DNA of 48,881 bases. Origin: Brugia malayi. Taxonomy: Eukaryota > Nematoda > Chromadorea > Rhabditida > Onchocercidae. The notes beneath the pieces are model-generated. The model did no database searches. It was not told where the DNA came from and saw nothing but the letters and a program-made list of their open reading frames with translations. Within the stretch, counting starts at the first letter, position 1. The number at the start of each line of letters is the position of its first letter. The stretch spans positions 1-48,881 of the forward strand of contig NW_025062306.1 in the NCBI RefSeq assembly GCF_000002995.4, read 5' to 3'. Of the stretch, positions 21,856 through 34,867 are shown one piece after another. A program made the position numbers and the translations under genes.

Positions 21856-24800
21856 ATGGTTGGCATTGAAACGACCTTGAAGCTGGACGATCTGAACTAT
21901 AAGCCGCAAATCGAGTATGAAAACTGTCCGGTTTGCGGGGATCGCGTATCCGGGTATCATTACGGACTGCTTACCTGCGAATCATGCAAGGTTCGCGTAA
22001 TAATTTAAAATTTCTCCAAATGATTTTATGCTACCATAATCATTTCATGAATTGTTCTATTGCTGTTATATAATTATAACATAGGCTTAGATGATTGTTC
22101 CAAAAAACTTAATTAAGCTATAGCATCCTTCCACGTTTTCTAAGTAGCACTAGCTTAATGAAGCATATTCATTGTCTGTTCTCAATTTACAAACTTAATA
22201 CTATTAAGACTTTCAATAGTAATTATTAATTCTTGCATAATACAGTAGTCGAATTCAAAACCATTATGACAGCATGTGTAAAAGCAACAATGCTTCTTTT
22301 CGACCAATGGTTAATCAGCAAGCCCTGTTTCTATGCTCGTTCGATATTCTTATAATGTTATAGCGTTTTTATATGAAATTTTATTTTTTGCATGCTACTT
22401 GAAATATTTCAAACTTTCTCACATTTCTGAAATCTAAAAGAAAGTTCAATCATAAAACTATTTTTATTTATGCATAATTCAGTAGCGCCATAATCGCTTT
22501 CGGGGCGCTTTTAAGTTTTCCGTCTTTTTTTTTTTTTTTTTTTTTATAAATTCACTACATTGGAGTTGAATTAATTTTCAGATTTTTGCTTCTTCGCATA
22601 ATTTTTGGTGAGCTTATTATTAGTGACATTTACTTGCCAAACAATTGCAAGTCATAAATGTCATCTATTGATCATTTTGCTTCAAATAAATTTGAAAAAA
22701 AAAAATCCTTTTTGTTGAAAATCGCTCTTCATAGAGCATCATTTGTTTTATCACAGCTAAATATTTTTGTATTCTAAGTATTCCATGCCTAAAATTCCAA
22801 ATTTTCGTTTATTATATTTTTTTTTTTGGAAATAAGCTTCAATTTTCAGGGCTTCTTTAAGCGAACAGTGCAAAACAAAAAAGTTTGTTTTCATTCGTTT
22901 TTCAGAATTATTTAACATTAAACTTGAAAAAATCTTTTTTGCCGAGAATTTGATTTTATTTATATCAATGCTCAGCGGATCACAACTGCGCAATAGATAA
23001 AATTAGCGCTTTTAGGCAAAAGAAAATATTTCATTCTTTATGCTTCCAGATGAGAATCTTATAAATTATATATAAATAACTATTTATTTGCATGTATTTG
23101 CATTTGCATGTTATCTTCATGATGATTTTTTTCTAATTTGAAGAATATTTCTTATTTTTAGAAATTATCAAACTCTGTTGTTGAATTATGTTTAACTATA
23201 GTTACAGAAATTTCGAAATGTCTAGTTTCCAAGCATATACTCTCAAAAATTTGACTTCAGTCATATCAATGTTCAGCGGATCAAAATTGCGCTATAGACA
23301 AATCATGTCGAAAACGATGTCCCCATTGTCGATTCCAAAAATGTATACAGCGTGGGATGAAAATTGATGGTTAGTAATCAGCTAAATAGAGCAATTTTCA
23401 AAAACTTCCTTCATGTTTTCTAAGCTTAAACTTCATAAGTGCAGAGTTATTCAACAAATTTGTCCAGTTTTGTTCGCATTTTTTTTTTTTATTTTTTTAT
23501 GAATTGAGTGAAACTTTGAAAATACTGCTTTAATTTATTTAGCCGAGCAAAACTTCTGAGTTTCTATTTCGATGTAGATCCATGCAATACTTTTTGAGCT
23601 ATATTATTTAGAAATTCTATAATGAATGCAATGATGGATGGATGAAATAATTGTTTTTGCTCTTGGACACATATTAGAGCATCGAGTTACACTTTCCTTA
23701 TTATATTTTTCATTGAATGAATTTATCCCTTCCAAGGAGTAACTTCCAAGGGTTCCAAGGATCATTTTCATTTCTTAAAAAGAAAGAAATAGTAGGCTGT
23801 TGAATTAACGAAGCATTTTTTCATGCGGTATAATATTCTCTCTCTGCTTATCGCAATAATGACTAATGTATACCGTACCATTTATATCTTGTAGATATAT
23901 GTGAATGACAGCTTTTTGTTTACACACTTCAGAGTTCAGCGCACTCCAATTGTATTACTGTAATATGGTGCGAAATATCACTGCGTACATTATCTTTACA
24001 AGAATTGGGGAACTTTAACATTATCACTTAGCCCTCAAATTATTGAAATGAACTAAGGTAATTGCAATGTAAATAAACTACAGATGTGCTCTATAGATAG
24101 AAAAGAAAACATAAAATTTAATAATCGCCTTATATATTTATTGCTAAAGTAAGTGACACAGTTGAAAAAGTGACCCACAATTTTTGAACGCTATATATAT
24201 ATATTTTAAAGCAGCTTCCGCAAAGATTGGGAATTAAATTTCTTTCTAATTATTGCCAGCTGTTTGAATTTTCTCTTCTTTATGATAACAGCATCGGAAG
24301 AACTTCTTACATAAACGAAATTTTTTCCCAAATTAATTACATCCATTTTCAATCACAAAATCCAATCATATCAGTGTCATTCTAGGATTGCCGTTTATCA
24401 TACTCCTGTAAAAATTTCAAATCTACTTACATGTATTTTTTTGAAAGGCAGCACTGTAACATACGAATTGGTTAGTGGTTGCAGATAGTGCAACTAAAAA
24501 TTTGCCCATCAATTTGAAACTGGAAGTATTCAAATAGAACTTAGAGTAACATAAAGAATGTGAAACTGAGCAGTAGAAATGATTGGCGCGCGCGCCTTTT
24601 TTCTGAATCAAGCCGAAATCTCTGCCTCATATTAAACAGAATTTATCTATTCAAAACATTCAAATCACTAATTTTCAAAAATTTTAATAATGTAGTAAGC
24701 AATCACTTAACAAGCAAGCATGTTCTTCATTTCCTCTTTGTCTTTAAGAAAGGTTAGACAAAAAAAACTACAGCTAAGATATTTTCAAAGAAATAAAATA

Positions 24801-26429
24801 TAGCTTGATAGACTCCAAATTTCTGTTTGAAAGACTTAAAAGAAATGACTATGAGAAATTTTATCATCTTTATTCAAAAAGACTATTTAAAAAAATTGGC
24901 AAAAAATAAAAATTATAACTTTGATTTCTCAAAACTTCAAAATTTTTAACTCAGAAATTTCCTTAGGAATCCGAAATTTAACTTAGAAAATTTCGAGATT
25001 AACAGCAGTGTTCAAAATTTCGTTTTAGTGATTCAATCAATATCAAAACCTTCAGAAGGTTATGGCTGACAACAGCGGCCGATAAATATGATGGTTACTA
25101 GCAGGTTGGCTGGATAATGATGACCGGTTTTCTGTGCACACACATGTATTTCGAAAATGAAATTGTCGCTATCGACAATAGGGGGTGGTGGGTATAAGAA
25201 TGTTTGAATAATATAGAAAAGGGGAGCACAAAAAGTGTTTCAAAAAATGTGATCCATGGCATGGATGATGTTCCTCTACTCACATCACACAACATACACT
25301 TTTACTTCCCAAACAGAGACACTATGATCGATTTTGAAAAGTTCTAAATGATTTCCATCCCACTGCCATCACTCTTTACAAACGGAACCAATAAAGGTTA
25401 AAAAACGAAAGGGAAAAAGTTGAAATACGATGAAGAGATTTTAAACAATAATAAACTAATAAATACAAAATCTCAACTCACAGATATTTCATCTGTTAGA
25501 TAAGCTGGTAAAACTCCTGGCCTCAAATAAACCCAAAAGAACTATGACATCATGGTTATCTAACTCGGTTGTGAAAATAATGATAACATAAGTAGCATTG
25601 AAACCGTTGCAAATTAAATAACATGTAGTGCAATCATGAAAGAACTGAAATTTTTATTTAATGTTCAGAAGTTCATGAAAATATGATTCTTGAGTATAGT
25701 CAATTAAATTCTGACAAGTTTAAAAAAAGCTAACAAGTTTGCATATTCACCCATTAATAAAACTGGAATTATTGAATTAATCAGTTATTTTCCTGTCTAA
25801 TTACAATTAGTCTTGTCGAAACTGTATTGGCTGTATAAGGATTTAAGGAACATCATGTATGTAATACATTCATTTAGATATTCATGTTGCATATATATTT
25901 GTTTCTATCTAAAATAAATATTTTTCGTACTGCTTTTAAAGTAGTACATTTCGGCTCTTCATTTGCTGTTTCAAACTTTGTCTTTTTTTGATTTCCGAAA
26001 ACGAATTTTTTACAAATATAATGCATAGAATTTTCAAATCCTGGGAAATTCATGGAATAAAACTTCAATCTCGTGTTATCTAATTAGTTATGAGTACTAA
26101 ATTTAAAAAACATATCTCTCTCTTACCTCTTATCAATCAATCCTACGTCAGGTCACAATCATTAATGCATCATTTCTATAATGTAAAACATAGTATGTAA
26201 CAATGGTTTCCTTTTCTAATAACCATACCTTTCTCCCTACAGACTGTTTTAATTTGCATAATCCATCACTCACTGTACTTACCGCGTCCTTTTTATTACC
26301 TTTTTATTGTTCAGCTAAATTTATTTATTATTGTAATAATATTGAAAGATCCAGAAGAGATTGATTTCATCGTTTCTTTTTTTCAACCATGAATTTTTTT
26401 TTTTGAATTTTTTTTTTTTTTTTTTTTTT

Positions 26430-26462
<33 letters not shown>

Positions 26463-29400
26463 CTAATAGATTTTCAATGATAACATCCAAACTGTTAGAA
26501 ATAAATGGATTATTTAATCGTAGTGGTGTCATTTTTTCTGGAGGGAAGTGGTTTTTTCCGGAAAAAATAATTACATTTTTTTGACAATTTTTTTTCTTTG
26601 CCTCCTTCCTTTTCCCAAAAATTGCCAGTTTTGCTCGATTCTTTCTTTTTTCGGGAAAAAATAGAAATTATTTCGCTTTTCTTCTCACCCGACATTCTTT
26701 GTAGCTGCTAATTCAGGGATAGGGATTTTTTTTCTCTCTCCTTTCTATGAGAAGTGCTTTCTTGGGGAGGTTCGTTGACTGATTTTCAAGGAACAATTGA
26801 AAAAAACAGGTTTTTCAATCAACCTGAAGATTTTCATTATCGATTGAAAGGATGAGGGACTAATATTTATTGTATGACTACTGAATGACGCATTACGTCA
26901 GCCTACCAAAATTTTAAATTTATATTAAGCTTGACCTACAATGAAAAAAAGATATATATATATATATGCATATCTTCCTTATATATAAAATCAAATCTCA
27001 AATTTTATATCTTTTTTATCAGTTACATATATGCATTCTATCAAATTTCAAATTATATATATGCATAAGTGCAGAGCACTATATGTCACACTTTCAAAAA
27101 TGCTTTGGATGAACAAATGATTAACTATACAGTTAATTCACATTCACTTCTTAAATACACCACCACCTTTGGTCATCTCTTCTATTACCTACAAAAAAGA
27201 CCATTCTTAAAAATCTCTTGGCCAAGAAATGTCCTTTTAATTGCTGCTGTTCCGTTGAACTGCAGGAAACTCATCATTATAAGATAGTAGTAAAAACCTA
27301 ACTCTTTTCTCACATAAAGGATGAAAAGAGTTTTGGGAAAAGAGATATAGAACAAAAAGATGATCAACAAAATACATGCGTTAATTACTAGAACGAGAAA
27401 TGAGTGCTAGTTCACCATGATCCGATCTCAAGGATAAGAGATGAAGGTAATTTATGTGGGAAATGAATGCAAGGAAAGGTGATCATAAAAAATTTGGATA
27501 GAAAAAGAGTTTTATGGAATAAATTAAAGGGATCTAGTTGTATAGCTATTATCATTACCGCTGGACTGCCACTAGTGCCATTATTATGAATGCAAGGATG
27601 AGGACAGAGTTGTAAAGTGAATGAAAACAAAGCTCAGCTTATTGTCCACCCAACCATATACAAGACGAAACAATAGATTGACCTCAGGATGTCCTTTTCG
27701 GCTCCTCTATTTTCATACGACAAATGGCTGCACATAGATGACACTTTTCGACATGTAATTTTACCTTTGTGAAAAACCGATTCTTAGAGAATATACGCTA
27801 ATTGTAACAAACAGTAAATAGTGCAAATAACACCTGAAAGCATAATATTGGGTGATATTTACACCTGAAAGCGTAATACTGGCGTTATCGATTCTTTCAG
27901 TTGATTTTTAGTTGATTATTCTTTTGAAATGAAAGTATTAGTAAACCGAACAGATATAAAAATATTCATGTTTTGTAAAACGAATTTGAAATCTTAGCTA
28001 TATTGAACAAAAATGATTTACAGCAGTTCGTGAAGACCGTATGCGTGGTGGCCGCAATAAGTTTGGTTCATATTATAAACGTGATCGTGCACAACGAATG
28101 CAACGTATAGCGTTACGGGCGAACGGAATGCACAATTTTTTCAATCAAAATACTACTGAACAACAAGTTTCTAGCAGGTTTGTTTTTATACTTTTCGAAC
28201 TTTTTGGTTGGTCACTATGAAGTTTTAGTATTTTGTTATCGTATAACTGAGCAAATATTCTTACATTTTCTCCTAAATTTTTGCTTTCTTTTTGAAGTGC
28301 ACCAACTGGATTAGCTACTGTACATGCACAGTATTTCGACACAGGTGGACCTGAAAAGTTCAAAAACGATTATGATGCATTAATACAATCGACGACGCTT
28401 TCGAGCAGTACGCAGCCTAGTAAGCTTTTGAACTTCGCAAATTCTTCAGTTACAAAAGATAGAAAATCATTGCAGCACTCAAGCTTCAGGAAACACATAA
28501 TTCAACATAAGTTTAAACAGTTTCGATTCCATAGATTCATGTTAAAAATGGTATATTAGTTGTGATGGAATGAATGAAATACTTCCATTTGCACAGATTA
28601 TCAGTTTTCTTCTTTTATCCTTTCTATTAAAGTCTAGTAAAATTATCCTCATTTTAAAGTAATTCAGAGTGATCACTTTTGTTTTTTTTTTTTGAGATGA
28701 GATTTTAATTCTTTGTTTCAACAAAAGAAGTCATGAGAATTTCTAGATTTTATCACTTGCTTTAAAATTTGTCTAAGTTTCATTACTTTAAATATTTATA
28801 GATTGTGTGATGCCACGACCGAGTGCATATTTGCCAAATTGTGATAATTTAGCTGTTTTACTGGGTTCATCGATCGACGACCCGTTATTGCGTAGCTCAT
28901 CTTTTCCCATCTATTCATGTGTTAAACCAGAGCCTTTTGATGGTTATACCGAAGCCAGTGGGTGTTTCATTTCTAGCCTTTTGTAAATTTAATTTAAATA
29001 AAAATTTAATTAGATTCATGCCTTAGAAAAGGCTTTATCTTCCAATCTGACTTTCAGAATATGATTATCGCGAATTTTTATGGGTTTTATGTAAAAAGGA
29101 TGTTTAAAATGAAAATTATGATTCAGGAAATTTTGCAATCTATATATTTTAGTTTGTTTTCATAAATGAACTTGTGTTTGAACTTCACTTTAAAAATTTT
29201 AGGTTTTTCACAACCTTCGATTTCTACTGATTATTCATCATTCTGTCCACCAGCATCGTCTTATACAGCAATGGCACCGATAGCGGTTGCAGCAGGTACT
29301 CCTGCACTTGGTACTACAACAGATAGTTCCTCACCACTACTTCCCATATGCCCGTTACCTACCGAAAAAACTAGCGACAGTGTCTTTTATGCTCCAAAAA

Positions 29401-32183
29401 CGGCCCTTTTGTGCAAGTGTACAGAATCTCTGATGGACCCGAATCTCCTTATGCATTTATTAGGTAAAGGTGACAAAACTCGAGACGCATTCCAGTTCTG
29501 CAAATCGGTTATCGAAGAAAGTCTCAATTCAATTGTTATGTGGGCTAAAAATGCACCGTATTTTGAGCAGTTACCGGTATGTTCAATGAAATTAAAATTT
29601 GTCAAAAAATTGAAACAGTTGCGAATCAAAACTCAATAAAATCAAAATTTTAATAAATTTTTGGTAGCCAGTTATTTTGCACATTCTGATCAGCCAATAA
29701 TATTATATAGTTTTACTACAAACTGAATCATAGCAAAACAACGCTTAATTTTATAGAAGCATTGAAACTAGACTGATTCTTTATTGTATTGATTTTACTG
29801 CTTTCTAATACGCTTATATGGTTCCCATATCGCATCATTATCACCGTATGCGAAAAAGCATGCACTACGAATTTGAATATTTTTTGATATGAAATCAAAA
29901 AAAAACCAGATTACAGTTCTTCAAAGCTATTGTGTTTTTGTTGTTATTTTCTATCGTAGTCCTAAAAACAAAAGGTGGTTTGGATGAAGGCAATGATTTT
30001 TTTAAAAAGTTAAAATTATTTCCAAGAGGTTCCAAAGGATTTTTGCTTACTGAATAGGAATTTTGAATTATCTTTCAAAATTGTATTTTAAAAATATTTT
30101 GATGACAACATTTCAAAAAACATTAGCTTCAGAAGTTCATTTCGACCAAAAGAACAAGAATTTTAATGCTAGTAATAGTTCATCTGCAAAAAAATTCGGT
30201 TGAAGCATTGTTTTAAAACGCGTTCCATAATATAGCACAGAACTGACCTTTAAAATGAACCATTTTTCAGGTCGATAATCAAATAGCATTAATTTATGCA
30301 TCTTGGGCACCAATTCACGTTCTTGATTTCACATTTCATATTCTCTACTGCCATTTGCCCATTTCTATACAATTTGGCAATAGTCCGTTAGTTTTCATTC
30401 AATATTGCAAATATTAATATAAGCTTACTCTAAATTTGATGGTATTTGAAAAGGTTGAAAGGAGTTCTGCCAAGCTTTTCCAATTTAAAAAACTAAATTC
30501 ACCTCTGGAAATAGTAATGGTGATGGAAACTTCACACTGTTGTAGTAAATTTTTATAGATTACTTATGTCAACCATTTGTTTAATGGGTTTTAATACATT
30601 GGCACCGAGGTTCAATGAATCATGCAGTAAATTACAGTCACTGAATTTCGATCGCTGTGATTATGCAGCATTTAAAGTGCTAACACTCTTCGAAGATCGA
30701 GGTTTACTTTCAACTCTTATTGGATGTGAAACAACCAATTCATTTTCTATCAAAGATCATTAAAGAGCGCCACTGTGTACTTTCGGGTTACATTTACGAA
30801 ATATACGGTAGAGGCAAAAAATATCTCTATTGATTAATAATATTCTAATTTTAGATACTGATTTTGAGTGGATAATTTACCATAATTGAGGTTAAGAACT
30901 AGCAGCAGTCATATGTTTCAGCTTAAGCTCACTATTCCAGATAATGAAGAATTCAGTTCCTTAGCCGTCAAATCACTCGAGATTGCTCATATAAGTAGAA
31001 ATAATATCTCTGTTTTCTGTCTTGACTTCATATGAAGCAAGTTTTGCAATTTTTTTTGTGTGCATTCTTGTCATGCTTGCATATTGTATAGAAACGTCCT
31101 ACTACAACTATAGATTAAATACAGAGATATGCAAATTACAGGTGAACGAAGTGCAGTAAACAACTGCGCTTTGACAGCTCAAGTTCACGCATCGGTACTC
31201 ACAGCGTGGGCAGTATATCGTTCCGTTCCCAATGCTACCGATCATCCTTTATACATTGTTTATGAGGAATTGAAGTAAGTGTATTCAGGAAAAATAAAAA
31301 ATAGAATTTCAAGAAAGTTAAGACAGTCATATTCTTTCTGTCATCAATGATTAAGGAATTGTTTCCTGAATGAAATTCAGTATAAATATGGCATGATATA
31401 ATTTTATAAATCGCTAAAAAATGCTTGCTTATATAGTCGTAAGAGAGTAGATTTTACGATGAACACCACATTTGCTTCTCAAGATTGTGAAGGAGGATTA
31501 TTTCTGTGCTTTTGAAAATAAAGCACTCACTACAGTACCTGAAGAAAGCGATATATAGTGCTAAAAGTACTTGAATTTTTGCGATATTCGAGCACTACTT
31601 TACTTGAGTACGACGAGCTGCATTGCCCTTTGTCCTCTCTAATTAGTAGCGCGGTGCCGATTATTTTCGACATTGCCAAAACCAGCAATTACCTACGATA
31701 TTGTTGAAGTGATTGAAAGCTCGACTACCATCGTTATGCACTTTTCACATATTACTACAGGGCTTTAGAAAAGAGAAAAAGAACGATCTGTATTATTCTT
31801 ATGACAAATTCTTCATATCTCAAATCAGTAAATAAATTAATATATCTCTGAACCTTATTTGAATCACTGAAAAATCATTCATTGTTAGAAGCTCTTCTGA
31901 AATGCACTAAAAATAATTTCTGTGATGGTATTGCACATTACCTCTAAATGTTTTATAAAAATCTCCCTCTTCTCTGTTCAGCCTTGTAACAAATTTATTT
32001 TCAATTGAAATTTTTAAAAGTTTCAGACTTCTTGCACGTCAGGCAGCTCATTTGCTCAGCAAATATTCGACAGTGGAAATGGAAGAAAATTTGCTGAAAG
32101 AGATGTTAACATGCAAAGAACATCATTTAGTATCTCAGCAACCGCCATCATCAATACTATCATCACCGCAACAATATGCATAA
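21856..32183 (+). CDS. nhr-25: NR5A / FTZ-F1 family nuclear receptor, NHR-25 orthologue, 11 coding exons, 546 aa
   Basis: Exons: 21856-21990, 22850-22882, 23261-23369, 28024-28177, 28298-28419, 28802-28957, 29203-29576, 30271-30382, 30546-30701, 31142-31274, 32027-32183. Phases agree throughout and the frame closes at TAA 32181-32183. Finger 1 uses Cys 24, 27, 41, 44 with the NR5A P-box ESCKG; finger 2 uses Cys 60, 66, 76, 79. The FTZ-F1 box follows ([15 protein letters not shown], 93-107, then YYKRDRAQR), which lets these receptors bind as monomers to YCAAGGYCR sites. A long Ser/Thr/Pro hinge leads to a ligand-binding domain from about residue 325 ([16 protein letters not shown]) with AF-2 helix LLKEML at 517-522. 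In nematodes NHR-25 acts in moulting, epidermis and gonad development. ATG 21856 is the first Met after an in-frame stop. The exon 8/9 junction is least certain (weak donor GTCCGT). Confidence 0.93.
22850..22882 (+). CDS. nhr-25: 33-bp micro-exon 2 of the nhr-25-like gene
   Basis: Flanked by TTTTCAG and GTTTGT, it encodes exactly [11 protein letters not shown], the rest of the DNA-recognition helix after the P-box. It is in phase 0 on both sides, so skipping it would keep the frame but delete the recognition helix. Confidence 0.93.
26394..26460 (+). repeat. Interrupted poly-T tract in intron 3
   Basis: About 67 bases are T apart from GAA and AA interruptions. On the minus strand this is a poly-A tract; it could be the tail scar of a retrocopy or simple slippage, with no adjacent gene relic seen. 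Confidence 0.9.
27831..27888 (+). repeat. Short tandem duplication in intron 3
   Basis: ACACCTGAAAGC(A/G)TAATA(T/C)TGG occurs twice, about 32 bases apart, with near identity. Confidence 0.7.
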
Positions 32184-32407
32184 TTAAAAATTAAATCAAA
32201 TGTGCGCACTTGTCTTTCCCAGCCTTCCAAATCGCTTCCTCTAAATTATGATTTTTTTTATCAAAAAGCTTTCCCCCCAGAAATTCCAAAAGGCAAAAAC
32301 TTGTTTTAACCAAATTTTTTTCATTAATCAATGCTTCTTGTACGTTATCTTTTCAATTTCTACAAATTTGCATAAATCAAAAGCATTTATCACCTCCTCA
32401 CCCATCT

Positions 32408-32413
32408 AATAAA
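32408..32413 (+). promoter_or_regulatory. Candidate polyadenylation signal of the nhr-25-like gene
   Basis: AATAAA lies 225 bases after the stop codon, in the only 3' flank available to the gene. It is a consensus hexamer, but such sequences are common in AT-rich DNA. Confidence 0.45.
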
Positions 32414-34320
32414 GTGCGTACAACTGATCTCGTCAGAAACTCGGGTGCGGCAATTCCGCAGTAAATTAGCAGGGAGTCGCCGTGGATGCAATCAAAGAAA
32501 ATCCACAAAATATAAAAGAAGCAGCAATTTAATCCAACTTATCGTATTTCATTCATTTTGTTCCAGTTAAAATTTTTATTGGTCGGTTTTGTTTCATTCA
32601 GTTCTACTTTAAATCAATTCAAGCACGAGCGTTAAAGGCTTTGTCCAGGTAAATTCATCCGGGCTAGCATTTCGTTTAGCATTTTTAAAATTTATTTCCT
32701 GTTTGAATAACTCATTCAGTATTATTCCAGTTTATGGGCTTTTTCATTTTTATAGTATTAATGTTGTTTGATATCAGTGTCCCTATTTCCATAAATTTTG
32801 TTCCTTATTTTTACAAGAATCCTAAAAAATGCGTCCTAACTTTTGCTTTAATTAAAAGATTTTGAAAAGGCTATAAAAACATAGGAATAAATAGGAATAA
32901 TGACAATCTACACTTTTTACCCCTTCTATTTTTTATATTCAACATTTTATGAATAACATGATTTTTTGTCGAAATCTTGTAGTTTGTAATATATCGTGTC
33001 CTTCCTGATTTGTGATCACGTCATTCATGCCTACCAGTGTTGTTCCTGCATACTGCATACATTCCGCCACTTTCTTCATTGTTATTACTGTTGTTGTTTT
33101 CCTTTATAACAAATACCATCTTCTGCAAATCCTCTTCGATTTTTTAGCTTTATTAATGACTCAAGGAAGACAAAGAGAAGATGTTGACTCAGATTTAGCA
33201 AGAATCCAATTTTTTTAAATTATTGTCTATAAATGTATGTAATTTTGGTTTAAATGCCAGCTATTACTTTGATTGCTATCCGTAATTATTTACATTGCTG
33301 GTATTTCGCTGCTGTTGTTACTTCTAGCTCTGCATTTTTATTTCTGGCCTTTTAATATCATTGGAGAAAACAAATCATTGATGAAGTGAAATACAACTAA
33401 ATTTCGATTTTATTGATATTCTGGTAATTTTTTCCACACATATTGATAATATAGCACCTTTTAGTTGCAAGATGTTTTAGTGCACTAATAATACCAGGAA
33501 ATTAGCTTAGAATGCAAAACGAGTTGAAATTTAAGTGAGATATTTTTAAAAAATATTTTAAAAAAATTTTTTACTTTTTTAAACTAATTGAGATGCAACA
33601 TTTTGTAGCTGATGTCACACAAAACTAGTTAATTTTCTAAAACTCGATCATATTATCTAAGTATTTTTGCAGTTTTGAGAACTCGTCGAGTGATTTTTTT
33701 CCAAACAATATTCTACATTGCTTGAAAATGATTATTGAGAAAAATTAGCGTAAATGAATACTAAATGAATAAATGCAATGTGTTATAATACCAATCAAAT
33801 ATTGACTGATGATATTTGGCAACCAGTGGTAATCTTTAAGGAAATTAAAGACAACAGTTTAGAAAATCTTATCCAACAGCAAACGAACCATTATAATTAG
33901 TTATGATTCGTACGCAAACGTCGCTTTAGTACTTGTTGTCGGTAAAACGTTTGTTTCTTGAATAAGGTTTTCTAAAATTAAAAATAGTAATTAAAAATTG
34001 ATAAAAAGAGAAAAATAGAACAAGATTGCAAATTTTATGAAGGTTAAGTGTAATAGCTCTGTTTGAAGAATGGAACTCTTTCATTTTCAAAATATTTTCT
34101 CAGCTTTCTTTCAACTTCTTAAGAAATTTAGTTGGTTATTGAAGAAGTTTTTTATCTTAAACATGACAGCTTCTAAAATGTGATAAGCTTTTATTCCACT
34201 CATCCAAAGATGTTTCTGCTCGATCCTTTATTCCCAAAAGTGATTTGTTATAACAAGGATTGACCATAAATTTAATGAAGTGAAGATTAATTTTAGTAAG
34301 TTTTAATGAAATGATTCTAT
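32414..34320. other. AT-rich intergenic stretch
   Basis: No gene or repeat that I can support. The plus-strand frame at 33012-33218 is hydrophobic but unremarkable. Confidence 0.4.
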
Positions 34321-34867
34321 TGTCGTGAAAGATTGTCTGGTTAATATTGAATAGTTGCAATACAGTAGGAAGATTAATAAACCTTTATTTTTCTAGAACG
34401 TAATATTAATAAACCGAGCAATAAAAGGAGAAGAAATTTATAAAAGAAGACCGGAGAAATTGAAATTGGTTAACCGAGTAGTAATCGACCTTAAAGACAA
34501 ATAATAATTGCAATTTTTTAGGATTGAATTTTATATGAGTGGTAATTGGGAGTGTCTAAGATAAAAATGTGAAGAATCGGAAATGTTCATGAGAATTGAG
34601 AATTTATGATGTGAGATTACATGTGCCAATAAACCAAAAAAAACTAGATTTAAAGAGAGATAACTTAAGATACTGTAAGTTTGTTTTACAATGTCTGATG
34701 AGTCGGAAGTGTCTAAAAAAAATTGAGAATTTATAGTGTGAGAACTGAACGTATCTATGATGAAAATCACATATGAAAAATCTTAAGAAATTAGATTTAT
34801 GTAGAGATAATTTATGATATTATGGGATTATTTTTAGATAATAGTTTTCGCGAAATTATAATTCGCG
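34321..34867 (+). repeat. Dispersed repeat family, copy 1
   Basis: Copy 1 and the stretch at 40245-40645 share a series of blocks in the same order and orientation: TGTCGTGAAAG, AATAGTTGCAATACAGTAGG, GTATTAATAAAC-like, GGTTAAC(C/A)GAGTAGTA, GAATT(T)TATATGAGTG, and a terminal TTTTCGCGAAATTATAATTC. Copy 1 is longer because of an internal duplication of about 110-120 bp (blocks starting near 34590 and 34722, both AATTGAGAATTTAT). The 3' end forms a CGCGAA/TTCGCG hairpin with a 7-base loop (34849-34867). No coding capacity is visible, so a non-autonomous element is likely. Confidence 0.8.

Larger units (their letters stand above)
23370..28023 (+). other. Intron 3 of the nhr-25-like gene (4.65 kb)
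   Basis: This is the largest intron and separates the second zinc finger from the FTZ-F1 box. It holds a poly-T tract at 26394-26460, a TA run near 26953-26966, an all-GC palindrome at 24585-24596 and a short tandem duplication at 27831-27888. No exon-like or RNA gene-like sequence was found in it. Confidence 0.8.

Noticed and set aside
21387..21869. Overlapping ORFs on both strands upstream of the receptor gene
   Set aside because: They reflect lower AT content in the promoter/5' UTR; none shows a domain or joins in phase to exon 1.
29166..29639. 157-codon ORF as a separate gene
   Set aside because: It is exon 7 of the nhr-25-like gene (29203-29576) with intron sequence read on both sides.
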